The notes: generated from the sequence alone by a model not told the origin. Shown: positions 8,697 to 18,638, counted from the first letter of the stretch. The stretch: DNA of 64,000 bases from CAWIVJ01 sp963839525 (GCA_963839525.1 CAWIVJ010000013.1:67257-131256); one strand, 5' to 3'. Translations and numbers: made by a program.

Positions 8697-10832
8697 ATGC
8701 GCATAACATTAGCCTATAATCTTAGAACTAAAGATACAGAGGAACAAGCTGAATTACTTCTTCCGGGAGATATTGCACATATATACCAGACATTAAAAGA
8801 TTTAAAGCACACTGTTACACCTGTAGAAGTTTCAGGAAAAGCTGATGAAATTATTGAAAAACTGGTTAAATCAAAACCTGATTTTATTTTCAACATAGCA
8901 GAAGGTGTCAACGGCGAAGCCAGAGAAGCATTTTATCCTATGATTTATGAGAATCTGGATATTCCCTTTACTGGCAGCAAAGCATCTTTATTACTTTTGA
9001 GTTTGAATAAACATTTAACAAAATCTGTTCTTGAAGCACAAGGTATAAATGTGCCCAAAGGAGTCTTAATAACAAATGAAAACAGACATATTCCCGATAA
9101 GCTTAAATACCCTTTAATTATAAAACCGAATACAGAAGGTTCAAGCAAAGGTATTACTCAGGAATCGGTGGTTAATAACAAAAATGATTGTAAAAAAAGA
9201 TTAGATGAACTTTTAGAAAAATATCCTTCCGGAATTATTGTTGAAGAATTTATATACGGCAGAGAACTAACAGTCCCTATGCTGGAAGCTTTTCCGGGAC
9301 AAATCCTTTGTATCGTTGAACATATTTTTGACCTTAACGCAATGAATGCAAAGTATAATATTTATGATTTTGATTCCAAATTTAACAAAAATAAAAATAA
9401 AGTCAAAATTGTATGTCCGGCAGAACTTAATAAAAATGAATATGACAAAATTATAGAAATATCAAAACGAATTTTTAAAATTATGAATTGCAAAGATTTT
9501 GGCAGAATTGATATAAGGTTAAGTAAAGACGGTATTCCATATTTCATTGAAATAAATCCGCTGCCTTCGCTGTTGCTCAATGCTTCTTTAACAGAGGCAG
9601 CAAAATGCAAAGGTATAAGTTATAAAAATGTTATAGATTTAATTCTCAAGTCTGCGACTCGTAATTATAAACTAAATAAATCACAAAATAACATAAATGA
9701 AAATATAAAAGATTTTCAGGTACAGATGAGGCCGACACTGAGAGAAGCCGGCATTTCTATAGGATATTTTAAACCGGGGCCAAACAATGCTATTAATGAT
9801 GTAAAAGGGGTTAAAGTAGGTCATTTTACCCGCCTTCAAACGCACGAAGAAATCCCGGGAATATCTGAATCAAGTTGCGTTAGAACAGGAGTAACAGCTG
9901 TTCTGCCTGTTGAAGGAAATATTTTTGACAATCCAATACCTGCAGGAGGCTTTGTATTAAATGGCATTGGAGAAATGGCAGGAATTACACAAGTGCTTGA
10001 ATGGGAATGGCTTGAAACCCCTATATTACTTTGCAATACCATGTCTGTAGGCCGTGTGCATGACGGTGTCATAACTTATATGCTTGAAAAATATCCTTCT
10101 ATTGTAAAAAACAGAAAAGTAATTATACCTGTAATTGGTGAAACTAACGATTCATTTTTAAACGATTATCATTTGCGTACGGTATCTGCTCCGGATGTAA
10201 AGCGTGCTATGAATAATGCAAAATCAGGACCTGTAAAGCAGGGCTCTATAGGTGCGGGAACAGGAATGACTTCATTTGACTTTGCGGGTGGAATAGGAAC
10301 TTCATCAAGGGTATTATCGCCCGAAGACGGAGGCTATACTTTAGGCGTATTAGTTCTCTCTAATCTTGGTAAAATGCGTAATTTAACAATTGACGGAATG
10401 TTAGTCGGCAGGGAATTAGACAAAATATTTTCTAATACAAAACGACGAGCCGATGATTTGGGCTCAATTATTGTTGTAGTTGCAACAGATGCACCTTTAT
10501 TGTCCAGTCAATTAAATCGTATTTCTAAACGTGCTGCATTAGGACTGGGCAGAGTAGGGTCTCATGCCCGTACTACAAGCGGTGAAATAGTAATTTCTTT
10601 CAGTACCGGCAATCAGGTCAATAGAGAAAAATTAAATAAGGAAAAATATTTAAACCTGAGATTTGCGACCGACAAGATAGTAAATCTGCTTTACGAAGCT
10701 GTAATAGAAGCTGTGGAAGAAGCAGTTGTTAACGCTATGTTTTGCTCTTCAGGTATGAGCGGCTGCCGTGGAAATTACAGTCCGGCTATACCGCACAATG
10801 AAGTAATTAATATGCTAAAAAATGAAAGATAA
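8697..10832 (+). CDS. Fusion: D-Ala-D-Ala ligase-like ATP-grasp + DmpA/P1-family aminopeptidase
   Basis: Two enzymes in one chain of about 711 residues. The N-terminal ~325 residues are an ATP-grasp ligase of the D-alanine--D-alanine ligase type (KPNTEGSSKG phosphate loop; GRIDIRLSKDGIPYFIEINP metal site). The C-terminal ~360 residues are a DmpA/BapA (P1/S58) aminopeptidase: GVKVGHFT, GSIGAGTGMTSFDFAGGIG, and DLGSIIVVVATDAPLLSSQL, whose Gly-Ser is the family's autocleavage and nucleophile site. An upstream ATG at 8634 would add 21 residues, but the ATP-grasp begins at MRITLAYNL, so 8697 is preferred; neither start has a strong ribosome binding site. Inference: it makes or edits peptide bonds involving D-residues or dipeptides. 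Confidence 0.85.
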   Translation: MRITLAYNLRTKDTEEQAELLLPGDIAHIYQTLKDLKHTVTPVEVSGKADEIIEKLVKSKPDFIFNIAEGVNGEAREAFYPMIYENLDIPFTGSKASLLLLSLNKHLTKSVLEAQGINVPKGVLITNENRHIPDKLKYPLIIKPNTEGSSKGITQESVVNNKNDCKKRLDELLEKYPSGIIVEEFIYGRELTVPMLEAFPGQILCIVEHIFDLNAMNAKYNIYDFDSKFNKNKNKVKIVCPAELNKNEYDKIIEISKRIFKIMNCKDFGRIDIRLSKDGIPYFIEINPLPSLLLNASLTEAAKCKGISYKNVIDLILKSATRNYKLNKSQNNINENIKDFQVQMRPTLREAGISIGYFKPGPNNAINDVKGVKVGHFTRLQTHEEIPGISESSCVRTGVTAVLPVEGNIFDNPIPAGGFVLNGIGEMAGITQVLEWEWLETPILLCNTMSVGRVHDGVITYMLEKYPSIVKNRKVIIPVIGETNDSFLNDYHLRTVSAPDVKRAMNNAKSGPVKQGSIGAGTGMTSFDFAGGIGTSSRVLSPEDGGYTLGVLVLSNLGKMRNLTIDGMLVGRELDKIFSNTKRRADDLGSIIVVVATDAPLLSSQLNRISKRAALGLGRVGSHARTTSGEIVISFSTGNQVNREKLNKEKYLNLRFATDKIVNLLYEAVIEAVEEAVVNAMFCSSGMSGCRGNYSPAIPHNEVINMLKNER

Positions 10833-10926
10833 TTAAGTATAAGCAACAAAATTTATTGTGAAATATTAAAAATCTTTGAATTGTAACAATTTCAGAAGAT
10901 GTTGATGGTATAAATATCAACAAATT

Positions 10927-12280
10927 CTAATTTATTAACCTTATTATATGTGTAGGTTTGTTTAGAACTTTTAATTTATTGCTTAAACCCACGCCAGCTA
11001 CCCAAAGAACTTCTGAATCTTTGCAAAGTAAAATTAACCCATCCTTTTCATGCCTGGGAAACACCTTTAGCATTTAAGTATTTTTTAAGCTTCATTTTTC
11101 CTGTCATTCCGAAAGGAGTTATAAAATCACCTTCTCTGCGCGTTCTTATGGTCAAATTTAAGCTGGTATTATCAAGATTTATGTAAGCAAACAAGGCGTT
11201 TTCGCTTGGAAATTTAAAATTTTCATCGCCGGTATATTTTTCAAGCGAAAACGCCTTGCCTTCTGAAAAAAGCCATTTACCTTCGGTTTTTATTGAAATT
11301 TCATTTTTATTTTTTTCACTTTTTGTTTTTGTAATCAGGTAGATATATTTTGAGTTGACAAAAAGCCATAAATCACTTGTAAGAGAGTATCTTGAACCGG
11401 ATTTTGAATTAAAATTATTTTTAATAAATTCTAAAATATTCTCAATTTTTTTACCGTTATATTCAAGATTTTTTTCTACACAAATATCATAAATTACTTT
11501 TTTCATAACATCTTCTGAAAGATTTTTGAATTTTTTCGTTAAAATTTTTTCATCTTGAAAAAGGTCCTTTTTAATAAGCGAGATATATTCATCAACAATA
11601 TTTGTCTGACTAATCGCCAAATTAGCAAGGGATATTATGGATTTTTCCGCATGAAAATTTATTTCGTCAAAAAGCGGCATGATTTTGTGCCTGATAAAAT
11701 TTCTTTTATAATTGATATCTAAATTTGAAGAATCTACATTAGCAATAAGCCCTTTAGAGTTGCAATAATCTTCAATTTTTTTGCGCGAAATCGTCAACAA
11801 AGGTCTATAGACAGGAGTTTTATCCAATAATCTTTTTTCGGGAATCCCCTGTAATCCTTTTATTCCTGTTCCTTTTATAATTCTGTAAATTAATGTTTCA
11901 GCATTATCCGTACGGTTGTGGGCTGTAAAAATAGAACTGTTCGGGTAATTTTTTGCGTGTTTGAGAAAGAAGTTGTATCTTGCTTCTCTTGCAAAGATCT
12001 CTGTTTTTTGTCCGGTTTCTTCAAGTATTTCGGAAATATATTCTATATTATTTTTTTCACAGAATTCTTTGCAATTTTGCTCCTCTTTTAATGATTCTTC
12101 TCCCCGCCAGTTATGATTAAGGTGAAGGGCAATAAGCTTAAATTCATATTTTTCGGAAAGTTTATTTAAAATATCAAGCAAACACAAAGAATCACAGCCA
12201 CCGGAAAACCCGGCTAAAAAAGTATTATTGGCATTATTTAATTCGTATTTTTCTAAAAATTTTTCAACCGTATCAATCAT
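10927..12280 (-). pseudogene. tilS: tRNA(Ile)-lysidine synthase TilS, C-terminus displaced by a frameshift
   Basis: TilS makes lysidine at C34 of tRNA-Ile(CAU) and is normally essential. The PP-loop SGGCDS is at residues 25-30, followed by the N-type ATPase and TilS-specific domains. The frame in use stops at 11048 after LKKYLNAKGVSQA. One base removed from the T-run of gtttccc near 11060 restores the conserved end: KGVPRHEKDGLILL, then VLWVAGVGLSNK and a stop at 10927-10929. Because the restored tail is so well conserved, an indel in the sequence is the simplest explanation; a genuine truncation is less likely. Typed as pseudogene only to record the frameshift. Confidence 0.85.
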
Positions 12281-12529
12281 AATCTAAGAATAGCATCTTT
12301 CCTCTTTTTTATTATTACCCATTTTAACACATATAGATTTGAGCATGAACTTAGTTTGATGTTTTATCAAATAGTTTATTACTCACATGGACTATTGATA
12401 GTTTGTTGATTTTTATTTAAACTTCTAAGAAATTTAACAATTTTTTTTTTACGGGTTTTTATATACCCAAAAGGAAGTAAAAGATTTCTTAATGTTAAAT
12501 GAGACCAGCCATATTAAAAAAGGAAGTAG

Positions 12530-13750
12530 ATGATTCCCTGTATTAACAACCCCTATTTAGTTGGAAATAATAGATATAAGAAAAATATTTCTTTCAAGGC
12601 AAAACCAATTCCTGATAAATCTTTTAGTGAATTAATAAATTTGCTTTTTAGTTCAAAATCCTGGGACATTTATTGCCACAGATCTGCAGATCATGATACA
12701 AAAAAAAGCGCCATAGTTATGGCTTATTTAGCCAGAAAAATGGGTATAAAACCCTATATTTGTATAGAACCGCATGAAATGAAACCGCTTTTGTTTAATC
12801 CTTATAAAAACTCTGTATTAAAAAGAAAGGATTCTGCTCCATCGGATATCGCTTTAATTTTGGATCATAATGGATGGGATAAAATTCCATTGAAATTTAC
12901 AGACTTGGTTAAAAAAACAAAAACAAAAATAGTAATCGATCATCACCCTCTTACAGAAAAATCTTTTAAAAATGCTTATTCTTATATAGATACAACAGCC
13001 AAAGCATGTCGTGCAATTATTTATAGATTTTTTGAAGCTTTTGGAAAGGAAGTAGATAATTTTATTGCAAAAAACCTTGCTCTGGGGCTTTTGAGTGATT
13101 ATGAAAAATCAAAACTAATAACATTCAAAAAGTCTAAACTCATAAAATTACCTGCATTAGAATCGGACAAAAATTGGGACGAAATTTTAGAAAAAATTAA
13201 ATTAAAACTTTTGCCGGAAGATGAAACAAAAATTTGTAAACATTTAGATGTTATTTCAAATCTTACTCCAAAAGAGAAAGCATTTAGAACAGAACTTTTT
13301 TCAAAAATAAAAGTTACTGATAACGGTAAACTTGCTTATGTAATTATCAATCCAAATGATGTAAAATGGAAAGCTGTTGGCAGGGATAACTATAGAACAA
13401 GTACCATATTGGGAGATTTGCGTTTAAGATTAATAAATGGAGCTTTGGAAGATGAAATGTTTACGCGGCAGCAAAAAGACAAATTCAAAAAATTGAAGGG
13501 AGCTGTTGTTTTCTATCCTGCCGGAGAAGCTTATCAGTTAAGTATACACTCAAAAGATAATGGTTATGCCGCTAAATGGTTAGAGTTTGCAAAAAAGGCT
13601 TTTAAAGAATATTATTCAGGGCATCCAAAGTTTGAATTTTTTGGTGGGGGACACCCCAATCGCGGAGGAGGAAGAATTTTTTCGCATGATAAAACCGAAA
13701 CAGAAAATATAATTAAAAGCATTTTAGAAGCAGCGGAAAGAGTAAATTAA
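12530..13750 (+). CDS. DHH/DHHA1-family phosphoesterase with N-terminal ISFKA motif
   Basis: A 406-residue protein of the DHH superfamily (NrnA/RecJ-like). It shows HRSADHDTKKSAIV near 50-63 (metal-site Asp), LDHNGWD, the namesake IDHHP near residue 144, and the DHHA1-type glycine-rich end FFGGGHPNRGGGRIF near 365-380. Family members hydrolyse short oligonucleotides, cyclic dinucleotides or phospho-nucleosides. Before the domain lies a 28-residue lead with KKNISFKAKP, a motif also seen near the start of the 52-58 kb proteins. A good ribosome site (AAAAAAGGAAG) precedes the start. It converges with, and overlaps by 4 bp, the GGDEF gene on the other strand. Confidence 0.85.
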   Translation: MIPCINNPYLVGNNRYKKNISFKAKPIPDKSFSELINLLFSSKSWDIYCHRSADHDTKKSAIVMAYLARKMGIKPYICIEPHEMKPLLFNPYKNSVLKRKDSAPSDIALILDHNGWDKIPLKFTDLVKKTKTKIVIDHHPLTEKSFKNAYSYIDTTAKACRAIIYRFFEAFGKEVDNFIAKNLALGLLSDYEKSKLITFKKSKLIKLPALESDKNWDEILEKIKLKLLPEDETKICKHLDVISNLTPKEKAFRTELFSKIKVTDNGKLAYVIINPNDVKWKAVGRDNYRTSTILGDLRLRLINGALEDEMFTRQQKDKFKKLKGAVVFYPAGEAYQLSIHSKDNGYAAKWLEFAKKAFKEYYSGHPKFEFFGGGHPNRGGGRIFSHDKTETENIIKSILEAAERVN

Positions 13751-15549
13751 TACTTAACCTGATTTCTGCCGTTTTCTTTGGCTTGATACAAACACTTATC
13801 AGCATATTCTATAAGTTCAGCCGGAGTTTCACCGTCTTGGGGGAATGTCGCAACACCAAGGCTTATTGTAACCTTACTTTCCTGATAATTTGCCAGCTTA
13901 AAAGGTTTTTCTGCTATAAACTGACAAATTTTTTCAGCCGTAATTACTGCTTCATCTTTATTTGTATTAGGCAGAATTATAGCCATTTCTTCTCCGCCGT
14001 ATCGACAAACAAAATCGGTATTTCGAACATTTTTCTTTAATTTAAAGGCAACCTGTCTTAAAACAGCATCACCGGACTGATGTCCGAAAACATCGTTAAA
14101 TTTTTTGAAAAAATCTATATCTATAAGGATTAATGAAAAATTAGAATTGTACCTTTTACTGTTGGCAACCTGTATAATCATTTGCTCCTGAAAGAATCTG
14201 TGGTTATATAATTCAGTCAAACCGTCTGTTGTCGCTAATTTATATTGATATTCGAAATCTCTTGATTTTAAAATATATTTTATTATATAAGTAGCTGCAA
14301 AAACCAGAGAAATTAATATTATTGGAAATACAATATCTATCCATAAGTTGAAAAACTTCATGACGTAATAAGTTAGAATAATATACCCAAACGCCGTAAA
14401 AATAGTTGTTCCAAGTGCAATAAATGTTGAGGTAGTTCTAAAAACTACAATACCTATAAACATTGCTAAAATAATACTAAGTGCAATATTAGTTAAAGTA
14501 TCAGCTTTTTTTATAAAATTATTATCAATAAGATTATTTACATAGGTAGCATGAATTTCGACTCCCGGATAAATTTTATCAACAGGAACACTCTTTGTAT
14601 CATATAAGCTTACGGCTGTTGTTCCAACATATATAATTTTATCTTTGAAATTATATTCAACAGCTTTTTTATCACCGTTCATAGCTTTAATCAATTTGTA
14701 CATCGGAATTTCTTGAAAAGTTTCTCCTGAAGGACCATACCAGTTTAATATAGCTCCGCCGTTTTTATTTAAAGGAATAATATGTTTTCCTATTTTTAAA
14801 TTTGAATTTTTATCTATATAAAAATCCCTGATATTTTCATTATCATTTATATATTTTAAACCGATTAACATGGATAAATGAGGATAAAAATTATCCTGAT
14901 ATACCATAAATGGTGGTATTTCCCTTAAAATACCGTCATTAGATCTTGAAACATTAATTAAACCGATATTTGGAGTTCCTTCTATAATCTGCGGTAAAAT
15001 AGAACGGCAATTTGTAAATGTTAAATCTTTTGAAAAGTCAATTTTTGAGTCATTTTTTACATTTACTGTCATTTTTTTAGGCAGTTTTACAGGTTGTCTG
15101 ACATCATATGACTGATTGTCAAAGTTCATTGAGGTATAAACATTGTCATAGCTTGTTATTGCATTTATTAATGCTGCATCAGCCTGACTTTTGCTTTTTA
15201 TTGACTTAATGAACATTAAATCAAAAGCAATGGTTTTCGGTTTTTGTTTTTCCAGATAATTTATAAGCTGCGCGTATACATCTCTTGGAATAGGCCATTC
15301 ACCATATTCTCCAAGCAAATATTCATAACTGGCATCGTCAATTGTAATTAAAACTATATCTTTATTAGTTTTTTTATACTTTGAATTAACTAAAATTGTC
15401 TGCCTTAAATCAAAAGTTTTATTTTCTATAATAGTTAAAAAATCATTTATTTTTGTATTGCGTGCAAACAAAACCGCAAACATAATTATTCCCAAAAACA
15501 AAAAAATATATATACAAACTTGAACTAACTTCTTATTAAATATTTTCAT
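13747..15549 (-). CDS. CHASE2 sensor diguanylate cyclase (GGDEF)
   Basis: A 600-residue membrane sensor. One N-terminal helix (about 9-28) precedes an extracytoplasmic CHASE2 domain (about 35-335; TIAFDLMF and KIIYVGTTAVSLYDTKSVP are typical). Three closely spaced membrane helices follow (about 345-425) and then a GGDEF domain (about 435-600) with the active-site variant GGEEM in CRYGGEEMAIILPN. GG[DE]EF-type loops of this sort are catalytically competent, so it should make cyclic di-GMP in response to an unknown external signal. No EAL domain is present. A 54-codon small gene lies just upstream on the same strand. Confidence 0.92.
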   Translation of the reverse strand: MKIFNKKLVQVCIYIFLFLGIIMFAVLFARNTKINDFLTIIENKTFDLRQTILVNSKYKKTNKDIVLITIDDASYEYLLGEYGEWPIPRDVYAQLINYLEKQKPKTIAFDLMFIKSIKSKSQADAALINAITSYDNVYTSMNFDNQSYDVRQPVKLPKKMTVNVKNDSKIDFSKDLTFTNCRSILPQIIEGTPNIGLINVSRSNDGILREIPPFMVYQDNFYPHLSMLIGLKYINDNENIRDFYIDKNSNLKIGKHIIPLNKNGGAILNWYGPSGETFQEIPMYKLIKAMNGDKKAVEYNFKDKIIYVGTTAVSLYDTKSVPVDKIYPGVEIHATYVNNLIDNNFIKKADTLTNIALSIILAMFIGIVVFRTTSTFIALGTTIFTAFGYIILTYYVMKFFNLWIDIVFPIILISLVFAATYIIKYILKSRDFEYQYKLATTDGLTELYNHRFFQEQMIIQVANSKRYNSNFSLILIDIDFFKKFNDVFGHQSGDAVLRQVAFKLKKNVRNTDFVCRYGGEEMAIILPNTNKDEAVITAEKICQFIAEKPFKLANYQESKVTISLGVATFPQDGETPAELIEYADKCLYQAKENGRNQVKY

Positions 15550-15567
15550 ATGGCCTCAATACGATGC

Positions 15568-15732
15568 TTATTTTTTACTATTATAACTCAAATCTAAATT
15601 TTGAATAAGCACATTTTCCAATAAAAAATGCTGTTCTAATATTTGATTATTTAATTTCAAAACATCTGTATGACATGACAATTCATCAGGATTTTTTAAA
15701 TATTTTAACAAACATTCTTCATTTATATTCAT
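15568..15732 (-). CDS. Small hypothetical protein (54 aa) upstream of CHASE2-GGDEF gene
   Basis: An open frame of 54 codons starting MNINEECLLKYLKN and ending LDLSYNSKK. It is preceded by AAAGG seven bases before the ATG and followed 18 bp later by the CHASE2-GGDEF start, so it may be the first gene of a two-gene unit. It is Leu/Asn-rich, probably helical, with one Cys-His pair (SCHTD). No homology is recognised. It could be a leader peptide or a chance frame in AT-rich DNA. Confidence 0.4.
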   Translation of the reverse strand: MNINEECLLKYLKNPDELSCHTDVLKLNNQILEQHFLLENVLIQNLDLSYNSKK

Positions 15733-15937
15733 AAGTATACCTTTATTATGCCTCCGATTGCAGAAGTTAAAATTTCCTCAATTCTTAAGTATATTTTTTC
15801 AAAAACCACCGGATAAAACATCAATCCAGTGATGAATATTAGAGGCTTAGACCATCAATTATATAGAGGAAAAAATACCTGAGTCTAATATTTTAGAACT
15901 AGCAAATAATAAAATTTATACAAAGCCTGTATTATAT
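15733..15937. other. Intergenic region between thiC end and small gene
   Basis: About 200 bp without a convincing gene. It must hold the promoter for the minus-strand small gene and CHASE2-GGDEF gene and the 3' end of thiC. I see no strong terminator hairpin here. Confidence 0.3.
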
Positions 15938-17200
15938 TTAGAAATATTCCTTAAAAATCTTCATGCTGCAATATTCGCTGCACATGGTGCAGGGTTTTCC
16001 GTGTTCAAGTTTTTCAAAAACACTTTTATCAATCGCATGTTTTTTTTGTTCATCCCAATTTAAATTTTTTCTTGCAATAGACATTTGCAAATCTTGCTCT
16101 AATGCTTTTTTATTACCTCTTGCTAAATCAGCTGAGTGAGCGGCAATTTTAGAAGCAATAATTCCTTCCCTGACCTGTTTAGCATCAGGTAATCCTAAAT
16201 GTTCCGCAGGGGTTACATAGCATAGAAAATCAGCGCCATGATAAGCTGCTAAAGTTCCTCCTATTGCTGATGTTATATGATCATACCCGGGTGCAATATC
16301 CGTTACCAACGGTCCGAGTACATACAATGGAGCATAATCTGTCAAAACTTTTATAGTCTCAATCATTGAAGGAATTTTATTTAAAGACACATGCCCGGGA
16401 CCTTCAACCATTGCTTGGACACCGGCTTCGCGTGCACGTTTTACTAACTCTCCCAAAACAAGAGTTTCTGCAACCTGCGCTCTATCTCCTGCATCAGCTG
16501 TAGAACCGGGTCTTAAACCGTCTCCTAAAGACAGTGTACAATCATATTCCCGCGCAATTTCAAGCAAATCGTCATAATACTCATATAAAGGATTTTCCAT
16601 TCCCGTTGCTTTTATCCAGCATGCCAGCATTGACCCTCCGCGTGAAACAATATTTGTAATACGTCCTTGTTTTTCAAGCTGTTCGACAACAAATTTTGTA
16701 ACTCCGCAATGAACAGTTATAAAATCAATTCCGTCCTTACAGTGCTTTTCTATATCTGAAAAAAGCTTATCTTTCGAAAGTTTTGCTAAATTTTTGTTAA
16801 TATCAATAGCCTCTTTGCCTGCTTGATACATAGGAACAGTTCCTATTGGAAGATTTGTAGCAGCAATAATTTGTTTTCTTGTTTCGTCAATATTTTCTCC
16901 CGTTGATAAATCCATTAAAACATCTGCACCGGTTGCTTCAATTATTTTAACTTTCTCTAATTCTTCTTTTATGCTCGAACGTTCAAGTGAAGTACCTATA
17001 TTAGCGTTGACTTTTACGGTTGTGCCTTCCCCCACCGCTGTAGGAACAACGTTTTCTCTTCTGTTATTTTTCAGAATAATAATTCTTCCTGATGCAACTT
17101 TTTCAATAATTTCTTCTTTCGAAAGACCTTCTTTTTCTGCCACCGCAAACATTTCCGGGGTTATTCTGTTATTTTTTGCTTCTATAATTTGTGTAGTCAT
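15938..17200 (-). CDS. thiC: Phosphomethylpyrimidine synthase ThiC
   Basis: Radical-SAM enzyme that rearranges 5-aminoimidazole ribotide into HMP-phosphate for thiamine synthesis. The 420-residue length fits the shorter, anaerobe-type ThiC without the N-terminal extension of plant/proteobacterial forms. The [4Fe-4S] motif C-x2-C-x4-C is present at the C-terminus (CTMCSEYCSMK). Other blocks are DFITVHCGV, RGGSMLACWIKATG and VMVEGPGH-like MVEGPGHVSLNKIP. No other thiamine gene is nearby, and no TPP riboswitch was found in the 217 bp upstream. Confidence 0.96.
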   Translation of the reverse strand: MTTQIIEAKNNRITPEMFAVAEKEGLSKEEIIEKVASGRIIILKNNRRENVVPTAVGEGTTVKVNANIGTSLERSSIKEELEKVKIIEATGADVLMDLSTGENIDETRKQIIAATNLPIGTVPMYQAGKEAIDINKNLAKLSKDKLFSDIEKHCKDGIDFITVHCGVTKFVVEQLEKQGRITNIVSRGGSMLACWIKATGMENPLYEYYDDLLEIAREYDCTLSLGDGLRPGSTADAGDRAQVAETLVLGELVKRAREAGVQAMVEGPGHVSLNKIPSMIETIKVLTDYAPLYVLGPLVTDIAPGYDHITSAIGGTLAAYHGADFLCYVTPAEHLGLPDAKQVREGIIASKIAAHSADLARGNKKALEQDLQMSIARKNLNWDEQKKHAIDKSVFEKLEHGKPCTMCSEYCSMKIFKEYF

Positions 17201-17417
17201 TGTTTCCTCTCTTTTTATTTAATAATAACAAAAAAATAAATATATAAAAAGAAAGAAATAAGAATGAGATAAAGCCATTTTAAACTTGCTATACTCCAAT
17301 ACTTAATCTTTTATAATGTTAATCTTTGTTACAAAAAATTTTAAAATAATAAAGTTTTATTTAAAAAATACCGATTATTGAAGAATTAGGGACGCATTTA
17401 ATAGGGAGTTGTGTGAA

Positions 17418-17558
17418 ATGTTAAACAATTTAGATGACGAAAAAGTAGTTACTGAGGTAAGAGAGTTAATTGAAGACATCAATGCAATGAAAAGTGAAAT
17501 TAATATTTATTGTGATTTGATGAAACAAATTTTTTTATCAGGTTCAACTAAAAATTAA
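17418..17558 (+). CDS. Small hypothetical protein (46 aa)
   Basis: A 46-codon frame (MLNNLDDEKVVTEVRELIED... ending FLSGSTKN) with GGGAG nine bases before its ATG. The residue pattern predicts one amphipathic, acidic helix. It lies alone on the plus strand between thiC (minus) and the response regulator gene. No family recognised. The ribosome site and codon pattern make it more likely real than a chance frame. Confidence 0.5.
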   Translation: MLNNLDDEKVVTEVRELIEDINAMKSEINIYCDLMKQIFLSGSTKN

Positions 17559-17853
17559 ATTAATTTAATTTTTAAAGAAGGTGTTTAATCAGTCAGTGAG
17601 AGCTTTTTTCTTTATAAAACTTAATAAAGAGGGCTTTATTTAAATACGGCAAAATAGACTGTAGAACTGGCTTTAGGGCGCATTAGTATAATGTTCTTAA
17701 ATTACATATACCCGGTTGGGCAATTTAATTTAGTCTATGTTTGACGCCTGATTGGGTAATATACAACACATCCAATCTATTATTTAATCAAAAAAGAAGA
17801 AGAAGAAAAATTTGTTTATAAGATAAGAAGAAGAAAAATTTCAGGAGAGTACT
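17559..17853. promoter_or_regulatory. 295-bp leader region of the response regulator, with hairpin and purine-rich repeats
   Basis: No gene. A stem of AATAAAG/CTTTATT with loop AGGG (17623-17640) may end the small gene's transcript. ATAGACT (17654-17660) can pair with AGTCTAT (17732-17738) and would enclose a folded leader. Just before the start, AGAAGAAGAAAAATTT occurs twice, near 17794 and 17826, ahead of a strong AGGAGAG ribosome site. No known riboswitch class is recognised. Confidence 0.35.
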
Positions 17854-18582
17854 ATGAATGAAATAAAAACTGTCGCGCCAAAATCAAAGCAAAAATCGAA
17901 AAATGATGACAGTAAGGATATTACACAACTAAGTGTAATAATTGTTGAAGATTTTAAGCTTACAAGGGTTGGTTTAAGATGCGCACTAAATTCAAATGAT
18001 GATATAAGTGTAATCGCAGAATGCGATAATGCTTCAACCGGTTTAGAGCTTATAGAAAAGTTGAAACCGGACGTAGTTTTGATGGATCTTGGATTGCCGG
18101 AGATGAATGGTATAGAAGCGACAATAAAAGTAAAAGAGATGCTGCCGGAAACAAAAATCATTGCACTTACATCACATGACAGGGAAGAAGAAGTTATAGC
18201 GGCATTGGCTTCAGGAGCTCACGGTTATTGTTTAAAGGATATTGATCCTGCTAAACTTTCAGATGTGGTAAGAGATGTTGCAAACGGAGTTTGTTGGATT
18301 GACCCGCAAGTTGCGCAAATAGCACTTAATGCATTCCCAAAACCCGAAAATACAAGCCTTTTACCTTCAAAATCAGGTTCTACTTGCAGAGTTCCTTTGA
18401 CGGAAAGAGAATGTGAAGTCTTAAAACACCTGGTTATGGGGAAAAGTAATACAGAAATAGCAAAAGAACTTATTGTAAGTGTTCACACTGCAAAAGCTCA
18501 TGTTTGTTCAATTTTACAAAAAATGTGTGTAAATGACCGTGTTCAGGCGGCAGTAAAAGCTGTTCGTGAAGGACTGGTTTGA
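17854..18582 (+). CDS. NarL/FixJ-family two-component response regulator
   Basis: A 242-residue DNA-binding regulator. A Lys/Ser-rich lead of about 25 residues precedes a receiver domain (about 26-145) with acidic pocket E32/D33, phospho-acceptor D78 (VVLMDLGLPEMNG) and the conserved Thr and Lys (ALTSHD; YCLKDI). A LuxR-type helix-turn-helix follows at the C-terminus (LTERECEVLKHLVMGKSNTEIA, VSVHTAKAHVCSIL). No partner kinase is adjacent. It is closed by a strong terminator at 18605-18638. Confidence 0.93.
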   Translation: MNEIKTVAPKSKQKSKNDDSKDITQLSVIIVEDFKLTRVGLRCALNSNDDISVIAECDNASTGLELIEKLKPDVVLMDLGLPEMNGIEATIKVKEMLPETKIIALTSHDREEEVIAALASGAHGYCLKDIDPAKLSDVVRDVANGVCWIDPQVAQIALNAFPKPENTSLLPSKSGSTCRVPLTERECEVLKHLVMGKSNTEIAKELIVSVHTAKAHVCSILQKMCVNDRVQAAVKAVREGLV

Positions 18583-18604
18583 TAGAGTTTTATGCTTTAT
18601 AAAT

Positions 18605-18638
18605 AAAAAAAATGCGGAATAATTTCCGCATTTTTTTA
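18605..18638 (+). terminator. Rho-independent terminator after the NarL-type gene
   Basis: Perfect stem ATGCGGAA/TTCCGCAT with loop TAAT, flanked by an A-run before and a run of seven T after. It starts 23 bp past the stop codon. Confidence 0.85.

Noticed and set aside
10940..11060. Programmed frameshifting in tilS
   Set aside because: There is no slippery heptamer with a downstream structure, and programmed shifting is not known for tilS; a sequence error is simpler.
17201..17417. TPP riboswitch upstream of thiC
   Set aside because: The conserved CUGAGA and ACCUG-type elements were not found on the minus strand of this gap.
17641..17760. Possible c-di-GMP or other riboswitch in the response regulator leader
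   Set aside because: Some pairing exists, but none of the known conserved motifs match, so only a generic leader is listed.
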